A stretch of 64,000 nt of DNA from Ficedula albicollis (lineage: Eukaryota > Chordata > Aves > Passeriformes > Muscicapidae): the NCBI RefSeq assembly GCF_000247815.1, contig NC_021674.1:31773453-31837452 (forward strand), given 5' to 3'. Under the pieces are notes generated by a model that was given only the letters and a program-made list of their open reading frames with translations, did not search any database and was not told the origin of the DNA. A program made the position numbers and the translations under genes. Positions 28,801 through 39,600 of this stretch are shown piece by piece (position 1 is the first letter of the stretch; every line of letters begins with the position of its first letter).

Positions 28801-29137
28801 CCTGAATGCAGACTAAATCATATTTTTGTGCTGTCAGATTAACTCTTATCTCACAATATAAACATGACCAGTGGCTACAGTTCACCCTGTTGGCTTTGCT
28901 GTGATAGACCACATGTGATGTTTTGCACGGGCTGTCCACCACGCCGACTGCCTTTTGGCATTGATATATTTTTTTGTCTTAATTTCGAATTCTGTTACTA
29001 TTGAGTAAATTATGTTCAATATTTTACATTTCCTAATATTTAATTAAAAGACTTTGACAATAACAGAAAAAATACTCAGTTGTTATGTTTTGGGTGGGGA
29101 ATATCTTATATTTTAAGGCAATATGGATGATACTTAC
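25826..29137 (-). other. PLD5: PLD5 intron
   Basis: Intron bounded by gtaagt (29137) and ggcag (25826). No transposon or gene seen, and short chance open frames only. Confidence 0.9.
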
Positions 29138-29303
29138 AACTTTCAAACTACAGCTTGGAACTTCAGTGCAAATAGCTTTCAGAGATGAAACAAAGTTAAA
29201 AGTAAGGGGATCTGTGTCTCTTGAGAAACTTATGAGAAGTCGTACTTTAATACTTCGTAAAACTAATGCTTCTCTTATCTTCCCATCTAAATATGGCCAG
29301 TAC
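29138..29303 (-). CDS. PLD5: PLD5 coding exon (YWPYLDGKIREALVLRS ...)
   Basis: This exon is 166 bp (partial-protein residues 156-211). The acceptor (ctccacag) abuts 29303 and the donor gtaagt begins at 29137. It encodes YWPYLDGKIREALVLRS, a basic-hydrophobic stretch KVRLLISFSRDTDP, and FNFVSSLKAICTEV ending in SLKV. In the PLD3/4/5 family this is the helix and strand preceding the second PLD motif. The other frames here also look open but carry no family similarity. A motif resembling a CTCF site lies about 65 bp upstream in the preceding intron (29368-29384). Confidence 0.95.
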
Positions 29304-29367
29304 CTGTGGAGAAAGAAGATAATGTTTGCAGAGAACTTTTGAAACTTTAAAAAATTCGGGAGAGCCG

Positions 29368-29384
29368 CAGCCAGAGGGCGCTGC
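29368..29384. promoter_or_regulatory. CTCF-like motif
   Basis: The core CCAGAGGGCGCTG matches the usual CTCF consensus shape (CCA-spacer-GGGCGC). It lies in a GC-rich patch of the PLD5 intron just upstream of the exon at 29138-29303. The match was made by eye, with no score calculated. Confidence 0.3.
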
Positions 29385-30633
29385 TGGCCAGCCCAGCCAT
29401 GGCCACACAGCATTTTCCCTGGTGGCCCAGGTCAGGGGACTGAAACAGGAATCTCTCCCTGGCTGACATCCCTTTGTTCAGCCCCGGTGCACCGGGACTG
29501 TGCAGGCTGGGGACTGGAATGCCTTCTGTCATTTCCTCCTGGGGAAACAGTGCTGCTGTGCAGGGTGCCTGCATCCTTCAGGAGCGGCAGATGAGATGGG
29601 TCACTGAAGGAGGATGCTGTTTGGTCCTGATGAGGATTGCAGAAATTCTGCCAGGAATGGGATGGTGGCTTCCATGGTGCTATTCTCACAATTGACAGAT
29701 AGCTTTGTATTCCTGAAATTCGCTGGGAGCAGGGCAGGGAGAATGAAACAAAGAAAAATGCATACCAGCAGCATCAAAACATCTGGGCTAATGAAATCTG
29801 AGCTCTACCATGCCAGAAAATAACTTACAAGCACGAACTGGGAGCTGGCAAGGTAGAGAAGCTGGGGCAGTGCCTCAAACACAAAGCCATGAAGGAAAAA
29901 CGCTGAAGAATTCACACAGGTGGCTGCCCTGCATCTCCCTAATCCAGTAACTTTCTGAATTCTTCCACCATGAGAATAAATTAAGGAGGAGTATGGGAGA
30001 CAAACTAGAACACTGTATTGGTTCTACACACTAAGATGCTTTCCAACATAAAGGAGAAGTAAGAGGGATACATATCATGAAACAGGTTGCTACAGCATTG
30101 TCCATAATTCTTTCCCTGTGATGGAATCTGTACATAATGAGTTCACTGGAAAAATTCTTTCATAGACTTAAAACAGTTTATGCTTGCCATCACTCATTTG
30201 AAAATTCCTTTTTGAAAAATTTGAACAGAACAGCTCTAAATAGAAAAGAGTACATAACCACAAGCTTAATTTGGCTTAACTGTGTTCAAATAAAATGCAT
30301 AGATGGAATAGCAGACTTTGTTAGATTCTACATTCTAAATTGTGAGCATTATCAAGAGTAGGAGGGACCAGTGGATACTTGCCTCTTGATGTACTATTTT
30401 GGGTGCACTCTGGCTCCAGTGTTGGGCCCATGAGTGCTTTTTAATGGTCCATACAAACTGGCTAGTTGAATATTTGTTTTTGTTTGGTTTTAGCACCTCT
30501 CAGTTAACCAAACTGTGATATCATTCAAATGTAATCCATTCTGAATTGGGGATTTTCGTTTATATGTGTATGCCAGTAAGATAATGACTTTTCCCACACT
30601 GTATACAAGTCCCAACACATTATTTCTCTCCTA

Positions 30634-30661
30634 ACACACACACACATACACACACACACAC
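30634..30661 (+). repeat. (CA)n microsatellite
   Basis: An interrupted AC dinucleotide run of about 28 bases with one AT interruption, in a PLD5 intron. Confidence 0.95.
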
Positions 30662-30792
30662 TGTCATGCAGAATATCTGCATGATACACATAATATGCCG
30701 GTGGCTGTGGTCTCAGAATAGTCAATATAATAGTATAAGAAATAGGATTCATGTATGAGCAGACTGTTATACTCCTGGGTCCCAGTCACGTG

Positions 30793-30832
30793 CAGATGGT
30801 CAGACTAGATAATTTCTGATCCCCTTCAACAG
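30793..30832 (+). mobile_element. Possible old CR1/L3-like tail
   Basis: The stretch 'gatggtcagactagataatt' followed by 'ccccttcaa' resembles the 3' tail of older sauropsid CR1 elements. It is short, and similarity is by eye only. Confidence 0.3.
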
Positions 30833-30871
30833 GCAGATCCAAAGCTTAGGACCCAGAACTGGAAATGTCCT

Positions 30872-30950
30872 CTTAGGTCCCAATTCTGCTCCCATTTAAG
30901 TCAATGGCAGGACTCTCACTGATTTCAATAAGAGCAGAATTGGGCCCCAA
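30872..30950. mobile_element. Palindromic MITE-like element
   Basis: There are two imperfect inverted arms of about 35 bp. The left arm begins CTTAGGTCCCAATTCTGCTC and the right arm, read in reverse complement, begins CTTGGGGCCCAATTCTGCTC, with a short central loop. Near-identical palindromes ('aattctgctcccatt...gtcaatgg') are a familiar dispersed repeat of turtle, crocodile and bird genomes, so this is probably an ancient non-autonomous DNA-transposon relic. The family name is not certain. Confidence 0.6.
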
Positions 30951-31052
30951 GAAATTGGTGCACAGTAGTAACTAATCTCCTGTGGGTTCACTTTCTCCAG
31001 CAGACCCTCCTGGCATTATGGTAACCAGCTGGGCCTGGAGCTGGACACTCAC

Positions 31053-31192
31053 CGTTTAGCATTGGTGTCAATGACAATGGGCAAGTAGTCCATGACAGCA
31101 ATGTACACAAACTGCTTGGCATCATCTATAACACTGTAGATAGCTTCAATATCCAGGACTCTGTCCTTGGGGCAGAAGAGTTTAGGTGAGTT
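31053..31192 (-). CDS. PLD5: PLD5 coding exon (NSPKLFCPK ... DYLPI)
   Basis: This exon is 140 bp, giving 46 codons plus two bases (partial-protein residues 110-156). The acceptor (tttcacag) precedes 31192 and the donor gtgagtg begins at 31052. It encodes NSPKLFCPKDRVLDIEAIYS and then IDDAKQFVYIAVMDYLPI. In related PLDs this region forms the start of the second PLD half, with an acidic DAxxFVYIAVMDY helix-strand segment. The last two bases (CG) complete an Arg codon with the first G of the next exon, and the phase agreement supports both boundaries. Confidence 0.94.
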
Positions 31193-34100
31193 CTGTGAAA
31201 GGAAAAGTTCAAATACAGCATTAAAAATAATTGATTTAATTTTTCTGTCCCTCAGTCTTCCTCAGATGATAAGCAGTATCCATTATTTTAGCAGAGATTA
31301 TTAATAATACCTTCAGCCATTCTGCTAGAATACTCAAAGCTACAAAGGTGAGCTACTTGCTCATTTGGCCCTCAAAAGCCTCACCATTCAGACGTAACTG
31401 TGGGTAAAATGCAGAAGACACAGACTTCAAAACATCTGCTGTCATCAAAGAAGCTGTAATTGAAGTTACATTTCAGAGAATTTTGTTCCAAAGAGCCCCA
31501 GGACTGGTTCCTATTAGATGAAGTGTTCAAATGCTCTTGCCACATGAGCTGATCCTTCACTTGTGAGCAGGAATTAAGTGTTTTATGTCAGTTGCAGGGA
31601 GACACTGCAGTTTTGTAAGAAACTAATCTTTAAATCAAAGCTTCAGGTATAAATTACCCAGTGCAGAGCTGGTAACTGGCAAGCCCAGACTGCAGCTTTT
31701 CTGCCTTCTATCGGGGCTGTCGAAGGCAAGGTGAAGCCACTGGAAATTGCTTGTCTGTGGCAGATGTGCCCAGGACTTCCTGCTCTGTTGGACAAGCAGG
31801 GAGAGAAAAGTGAGCCCCCCTTCCAAGCTGCTTGCAGGGAACACCTTCATTCCTGGGACAGAGGTTGTCAAAGCCACTTTAACCCGGCTGGAACAGATGT
31901 TTTCCTGCCACTGCATCACCTTCTCACCTCCGTTACTTGCTTGGGTTCCAGCTGACATCCAGATGGGTACCTTTCCTTTAGGGACAGATCCCAGGGGCTT
32001 TATTAGTCTTCCTTAGTTTCAGTACACTGCCTGTCACAGTGGTTTCTTATTACTGACTGGTGTTCTTAAGGATTTACTACAACTAAGTACAGAAAATACT
32101 AGAAAATTAACCATAGAAAGACTTCAGGACCAATATTCCAGATCCATTCTTGAACACTAAAAAACCAAAACCTCTTACACTTTATCAGCCAGTCTGAAAG
32201 ATGAATTTGTTGCTAAGCAACACTAAGCCTTGATTCCCAAGTATAACCAAAAAATTCAATGACTGTGTATTACGCTTGTTTTATATAGCACAAACATTGA
32301 AATATGTTTTCAAAAAATTAATTTCAACTCAAGAAAAATGTGTAAAGTGATTAAATACAGTTAAAAATTAAATATAACTTATTTCAATTATCTGAAACTT
32401 CGGAGGTTATTGCACTGAGATATTATTCTGAACACTTCCATTTTTTTTTTAACTTTTCAGGCACAGAACAGATGAATAAAGAAATTCTCGTGCACTTCTC
32501 TTTTTTGGATGCATTCAATATAAGTACCAGAAACTGAAAGACTTTCTGAAGACAATTAAAATAAAAATCTCAGTAAAAACTCTCACTGTAGCAGTGTGCT
32601 TTGGCATTCCACTTGTTACTCTGAGGCACAGCTGATCCCTGCCCCTCAGCCCTGGACTGGTTTAAGACTTCTCTTCATGTTGTGCAGCACTTGCTGTTCT
32701 GATCAAGTATCCACTTGTTCCTTCTCTTCACCTACCAGGAACAGGCCTTTGTTCTGGCTGGGAACAGCACCTTTCCATGCCCCTGCTCAGGGGTGTGCTA
32801 TCCCAAACCCACAGGGAGGCAGCAGCCTGGCTCTTGGGAACTTCTTTCTGATCATCAGCTCAGGAACACACAGCAGCATTAACACTCAGTCCACCAAGTC
32901 AGTCCCAAGCAACTCCAGGATTGCACTTCAGAGGGTCATGTTGGCAAACTGAGAATTTTCTAGTGGGTAAGAAATTTATGGAAGAGCCTGTTTTCAGGAA
33001 GGAAGAACTGGTCCAAGTGGCTGTGTATACAAATTCAGGTAGGTCTTGGACTTCAGTGATTTGAGCTTCTGAGTACCACTGAGCCCCTCCTTTTGTTTTC
33101 TGAAGTGAAATACAAAGAGAAGAGGCTTCCTTGCCCATAGCAAAGGAAAAAAATCACATAGAAGAAGGGAACACTCTGCAAACAGAAAAAAAAAGGTAGA
33201 AGTCTCTCTCCATCTGCCTTTGTCTAAGATCCCAGATTCCTTAAACTGGGCCTTAACCAGCTTTCCATTCTGTGTTCTCCTCCAGGACAGACTTTCAGCA
33301 GGATTTATCCATTTCTTACATATTTCTTAGAAAGTAGTAGGATTTCATTTCACAGTGCATTAGCAAACTACTCAAAAGTCTGTCTCTCATTTAAGCTAAT
33401 CTTAAGATCCTTCAGAATCAATGGAAGTGTCCATTTCTTCAAGCCACTATTAATCCTGGCTGTCTTAGGCACTTCCATATTTTCACTCCAAAGTAGTTCT
33501 CTGTCTGTCCACTAATTCTAGGAGTATGAAAAATCCTGGACAGAGGAACATTGCCTGGCACCCAGCAGGTGAAGGGGAACCCTGCCCTGTATGACCACTC
33601 ATCTGCACCATCTGATGCAGTGGCTGTACAACTTAATAGAGGGCTATGTGTCTTGTGTTGGTTTAGACATAGCATAAAGCAATGAGGGTTTTGCCCCTGC
33701 TTTATAGAGAATGGAAAACTACTCTCAGCAACTTTATTTATATTCTTGATTTTGAGGAGTGGTTTACACTCACGTAATTACCCCCAAAATAAATGACACT
33801 CCACATCTTCCATCATCTGTCTCACTGACTGCTTTTTCCCAGTTTTGCTACAACACTGGCGAGATGGAGGACTCAGTTTATTTCCATTAAAAATACGTGC
33901 ACAGACAGTGCTTCCATGGGGATCACTGCTTGAATTTCAGAAGTTTGAAAATGTCATTTAAAAGTAAAGATGAAGTAGATGATCTTGAAGATCAGAAGAA
34001 CAAATGCTTTGCAACAGGGGGAATCCTTACGAATTACATTGATGAAAATGCAAGCTGTGATACCAAGCTTATTCCGTATGATTTTCTATGTCTGATTAAT

Positions 34101-34407
34101 GGTTCATTTACTCCCAAGTCATTCACATTCTATCTATTAGTGTAAATAAAATAATTTAACTTGAAGGGTCTCTGTATCGTTTTCTGAACATGGGTGGAAA
34201 AGTGCTGAACATTACAAAGAAAGGGAAATTGAATAATGCTCAAATGAAATCCTGCATCTTCAATCCTGGCAAACTGCATGTCATAGAAATCAGAATTAAA
34301 AAAAAAAATTGTGATTTTTCAAATTTCCAGGTCTCCCAAAGATCTTGTAGGTTAAATAAGCTTCTTCCCTTTCCCCTCCCTACTCTGGAACTCATTTCAG
34401 AACTTAC
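31193..34407 (-). other. PLD5: PLD5 intron
   Basis: Intron bounded by gtaagt (34407) and tttcacag (31193). Open frames of about 75-120 codons on both strands around 31635-32952 show no family signature. Confidence 0.9.
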
Positions 34408-34605
34408 CGAAACAAAAGCTTCTGATTTTGTCTCGTTCAGCTGCAGTGTCAGTTTATTCTGAGTATCGTACACTCCATAGAGTCTCTTAGACCAACTCGG
34501 AGGTATTTTATTCTTGTACCTTAACGAGCTATACAGGGCAAATATCCTTTGTAAATCCAGGACCAGGCAGCTACAGTTGTATACGATGACGCCAAGTTCC
34601 TTCAT
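34408..34605 (-). CDS. PLD5: PLD5 coding exon (MKELGVI ... AFVS)
   Basis: This 198-bp exon encodes 66 complete codons (partial-protein residues 44-109). Its acceptor CAG ends at 34606 and its donor GTAAGT starts at 34407. It begins exactly with ATG (MKELGVI) and ends with Ser. It includes YNCSCLVLDLQRIFALYSS, SWSKRLYGVYD and LQLNETKSEAFVS, typical of the PLD3/4/5 family between the two PLD motifs. NCS and NET are potential N-glycosylation sites. Both ends are phase 0, so the exon could be skipped or could begin a shorter product without changing the frame. The first-codon ATG matters in view of the CpG-dense patch 1.7 kb upstream in the same orientation. Confidence 0.95.
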
Positions 34606-36280
34606 CTGTGAAATTAAAAGTTGGTTCATTAGTGATATGTTCGCTGATGGATCTGTGGAAGTATGCAGCAAGAACACAAAAACAGCACCTTGGGTTTTCT
34701 GGGTGTCAGTTTCTTCACATGTTAAAGGGGAGATAATGATACTTTCCTCTCACAGAAAGTACTTTGTAAGCGTCGACATTCTCACATAAAAATTAGGAGG
34801 AAAAAATAGTCCAAGTAAATACAGACAGCAGAGTACAATTAAATTCTTTAGCCTTCAACAGTCAACTTCTCTTTTAGGTAAAAGCATGTCTCCTGATCAT
34901 CATAAATCTTGTTTTGGCAGAGATTTCATTAATTGTACACCCCTAGCACCTAAATTGTTGACAGAATTTCATGCTGAATGTATTGTCTGGCTTTTGGAAT
35001 CAAAGTGTAACCACATGCTCACTCTCTTCCCTTCCCTTTAGGACAGCTCAAGAAAGAACTGGTGTGGACCTGGATGGTACTGACCTCTCATTACCTGTAT
35101 TTAACAGTAGTTCAGCCATCTTCTAAAACAAAGCAAGAAGAAAATCTGCATGTCTTTGTTGGAAAACCATATGTAGGATAAATGTTTAAAGGATCCATGT
35201 TGGTTTTCTGCAGGCAAACTCTCTCAGAACCATGCCTGCAAAGTCTGCCTGGCATGATGAAGAAAATAAGGGTAATATGAACTCTCCAGCATGCTTACCC
35301 TTCTACTCCGAAATATTCCCACTGAAGTTATTCCCTTAGATGAGATCCCCATGGTCACACAGACTAGTTTCTGGTAAAAGCATATCTTTCTGTAAAGCCT
35401 GTGGGAACTCTGAACCCCACACTGACGATATCTCAGAGCTTGTTCCAGTGCAATTCTCCCTGACTGAAGATGAGAACCATTCTGCAGGAGTGGGCATAGG
35501 GAAAGCAAAGGATAGAAGTGAACCTTGACTCTTCCTGTGGTGGGTGAGCAGAAACAACGAACACCAGTACTCCAGTGAGAAGGAAATTTTATGGGTGACA
35601 CATTCTTCATGTCCCCAACCTGGAAATACCACATACCTAAGAATACACAACACTGAGCTATCTCCTTCCTAAATATTTGCCAAACAGTAGCAACCACAGG
35701 AACAAGACTTAGTATCATTACTAGCTAAATCAGAAAATTTCTGCAAGCTTCTTTAATCTGTGCACAAACTGAAATTTGTGGAGAGTTGGAAAAAACAGAC
35801 ATACTGCACTGCAGCCTTTTATTTCTGGCTAACCCAGTAAATTAATTTTGATACTAAATATAAATATGACCAACATCCTAGCTGAAGAATCTATTTGGAA
35901 TAACATCTTTAATTTTTCCCCTGGGTGCTGGCATCCTTGAGGATGCTCCTGTACTCAGTTCTAGGCCATCCTCATAGTCTGGGCACTATTTGTCTCCAAA
36001 TATTTTTAACTATACATTATCACTGTTTTCACTGTGTGCTGCCAATACAGCTCTCTTAATTGCCAGGCATGCCACTGCAGAGGACTTGCTAATAGTACTC
36101 TGTTACACGTATCTGCATAATGTGCTTTAATCGGCTTTTCATGGCTGTTAGCTGATTCTGACATAATTACGTGGTTACGGCCTTCCTTTCATTTATCAGT
36201 CCCATTATTACTATTCCACTTTATCCCTTCTATTAAAAGTAAAGATGAAAGGGTCCTCACTGCACACCAGAAGCTGCCAG

Positions 36281-36620
36281 GATCGCATCTGCACGAGCAA
36301 CTCTCCTCGCCACAGGAGCGCCCGCAGCGTGTCCCCTCCCTGTGAATTAAGAGACTGCCCTCCTGCCCAAGCGGCTCCTCACGCAGAGATGGGGAGGCAG
36401 CCGGGGCACCAATGCGCTATGTTAAATGTGCCCTTCCCAGCTGACACGCAGCCGGAGCATTAGCCAAAGGCAGCACCGGGCTCGCCCTGGCGCGCAGGAG
36501 CGCCGGGAGCGCGGGCACCCAGCCTGTCCCGCCCGGGCAGCCTCAAACCACGGCCGGCAGCCCCAGATGCGCTCGCAGCGCAGCAAGGAGCGCTGCCTTC
36601 CCAAGGTGCTGCAGCCGGCC
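36281..36620. promoter_or_regulatory. Intronic CpG-dense patch, possible internal promoter
   Basis: I count about 29 CpG dinucleotides in 340 bp, against an almost CpG-depleted AT-rich surround. It lies in the large PLD5 intron between the exons at 51592-51719 and 34408-34605, about 1.7 kb upstream of the latter on the gene strand. Short open frames occur on both strands, as expected for GC-rich DNA, and none resembles a known protein. An internal PLD5 promoter, a promoter of a non-coding transcript, or a CpG-rich enhancer are all possible. Confidence 0.5.
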
Positions 36621-39600
36621 TCTCAAAGCACTGATCAAAGCTCTTCCTGCTTCTGAAGCTGTTGTAAGAGCTTTTCCCCATGGGGATTCCCTAATACACG
36701 ACAGAGGCAGGGCTCCTCCTTTCCCTCGCTGGGAAAACACAGATATCCTCTGCTGCTTGTTTTCATTAAGCTTTTATAAACTTAGGTTCAAATTTGACTC
36801 AACCTGAACAGCAGATTCAAAGCTATAGGAAGAGGGCAGATGGCGACTCTGATATCTGCTGCACAAACCTAATTTTCTTAAGAAACCGGTTCAGATGTCA
36901 GCCTGTCACTTTGTGACCCTCTCAGCTTAGGTGTGATACATCCCCTTGAAATGCAAACAATACATGTGTGTAGTAGACCCCCACCTTCTCCTTTCTTGTG
37001 TAACAGCCCCAACGAATTTAGAGACAAAAAAAACCTGTTTCAGAAGCACCTTCTACACCGAGCCCAGTTTTACTCCCATACTCTTCCTCTTAATCATGAA
37101 GCCTATAATCCTGGAGGCATAGGGGGCAGCAAGGATGTGGTAGTGACAGATTCTGTATGAAGTGGTATGACATCTAGATAAGGGAAAAGACTTTCTCTTC
37201 CATTTGAGAGTTGCTGTCATTACAGACTATTTTTTAAAAGTAGTCTCAGAGGTGAAGCAGAAAAAAAAATCTGCATTGTAAGAATCAAAATCTGAGTGTT
37301 GCTCTCTGGCTTGTCATCATAGAAACCTTCAGCTAAGCATCATTTGAGGTATCTGTTAAGGTAAAACCCTTCAGGGCAGGAGCTCTTAAGGCAAGGGAAG
37401 TATTTCTTCATCCTGCATTTTAAGAGCAATTAATACAGTAATGAAAATGTCACTGAAAAACTAAAGTGAAGAAGATCTCAAAAAATCAAAACCTTAATGA
37501 AACCAAGCGAGGTAAATGTAAAATGAAAATACAGAGTCACAAATTTGATTACCTCAAAATGGAACAAAAGGTTTTGGATGGTAAAGCTGGTACAGTTGCT
37601 TGTGAGTGACATTTCCAGGGCATGTGCCAGGGTCTGGGGAAAGGAATGGTTATCTGCATAGAGAATTTTGTGTCCTCTCTTGAGCAGGTTTCTTTTCCTC
37701 TTTAAGAACTACCATGCATGCTCTAATCAAAGAATGAAAAATATGGGATCTGGTTTTCCTTGTTTTTCCCTATGCCATTTACATCTGTGTAGAGCAACTG
37801 CTAAAGATTACCAAATTACCAAATTACTGTTTGACTTTTTTTTGCCAATAAGGGCTTTCTTTATATCACCAGAAAAGTGAATAATTATACTTGGCTTAAG
37901 AAATCTAGTTTCCTCCCACTGTATGCTGATACTCTAACTACAGAACTCAGTTAAGCTGTGAAAAGTAATTAATATGGCATGGTTAGAAAAATAGTAATTT
38001 TTATGAGAAGAGGAGGAATTCCTTGCTAAATTGGACAAAATGCAGCATTTCACAAACAGGAATTTTTGATTATTCTTTTTCCATGCACATTCATAAGCAT
38101 ACTATGAAAAAAAAAAGAAAAAACGTGGAAAAATTACCTGAACAATCCCGGCTGTGGACACAGAGCACTGTAAGATCCCCACACTGAGGAACAGTGTTAG
38201 CAGGACTTATCAGGTACGTTTGGGTCACGGCCAGAGAGGGTGTGCAGTGTGTCCTTACCCTGCACTGTGCAGACGAGACAGCTCATTTTTTATTTACCTT
38301 GAGCTACACTCTGAGACACAACCCCACTGTGTAGGCAAGGTACCATTTGACCTACATAAGAGTGGCACAATCTGGTTCACAGCTTGCAATATCTGAGTTG
38401 AGGCAAATGTAGCAGGAAGCTTGAGAAAACCCCTTGCTTAAAGAAAAACTTTTTAGTAGTTGCTCACACCCGAACCAGATCCTGTAAACAACAGGCAGCT
38501 CTCCTCAGGCAGGAACTGCCACTTGCCCAAAAAGTCTGGCCACTGGCAGATGCCAGGAATCCACTGTCTGTGCTACAGCAACTCTGGATTAATAGAGGTG
38601 GCCTATTGCACCCAAAATTTACTGAAGTAGACTTTTGGCATACAGGATAGTGTATGCATCTGTCATTTGCCTGTGTTTGAAAATGTATTTAATTGTGCAT
38701 TTGAGCATCTGATTTTTCTAATGATGAATTAATGACTGAGCAAAGCCAGAATCACAACAGGATAAATTAATGGGGCAACAAAAAGCACTCCATACTGATA
38801 AATCAGTTACTAAAGCCTAAGATTTCAATAACTTCAAAAGAAATGTAATATACAATGTATTCCTTATCAACTTAAGACAAATCACAGATATTTACAGTGG
38901 TACACTAACCTTTTCATAAAACATGCTCTAATTATCCAGTTACCTGGCACTCCAAACATACCTTCTTTTCCATTATCAGGTTTACCTGATCCATACTGCA
39001 GACCTCCCTTATGTCTTCATGCAGTATCCCTTAAGACTGAGTGAATGTTTCCCAGTCATACATGGCACCACTGAAGGCTGCCTGTGTGCAGCTATTCTTT
39101 ACCTCTCTTTGCCAAAACCTGCTGAGCAGGTATGTGTGCCCATCCCGTGCCAGGCACAGGTGACAGCCAAAGGGTGGCCTGTGGCAGCCGCGCAGGAGGA
39201 GAAGGGCATTCTGATGGGAGTGACTATCAACAGAGAGATAGTCAGAGGTCTGAGAAAGGCAGAAGTGTTTCTTTGTGCAGAGCTGTTTGCTGTGACTGTT
39301 GTAGCACACTTTTTTGGAAGAGGCTGACAGGAGCAGTGCTAACCAGAAACGCACTCGGTGTGATGACCCCATTCAGGCTGCCCTCGTTTTGATGTAAACC
39401 AAACCTTCAACCTGATGCTGAACAGGATGAGAAGGCTGTAGCACTGCCTGGCCCCTCTCTCACAAAACCTCTGCAGGTATTACAGTACACCACAACAGCA
39501 AAAGGATGTGCCTCAGCTAACACTTTATAGAAACCGCAACCCAACCTTACATTCCTGAGACAAAAATCCTCCTCCTATGCCTGGCTAGTAATACAGAACA

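Larger units (their letters stand above)
29304..31052 (-). other. PLD5: PLD5 intron
   Basis: Intron bounded by gtgagtg (31052) and ctccacag (29304). Holds the CTCF-like motif, a GC-rich patch, the CA microsatellite and the palindromic MITE-like element. Confidence 0.9.

Noticed and set aside
34240..34407. Extension of the PLD5 exon open frame past the donor site
   Set aside because: The frame stays open beyond 34408 but the gtaagt donor and the phase with the next exon show this is intron.
35224..35718. 164-codon minus-strand open frame, the longest outside the homopolymers
   Set aside because: No recognisable domain, intronic position, overlapping open frames on both strands and no splice or promoter support. 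Length alone is not convincing.
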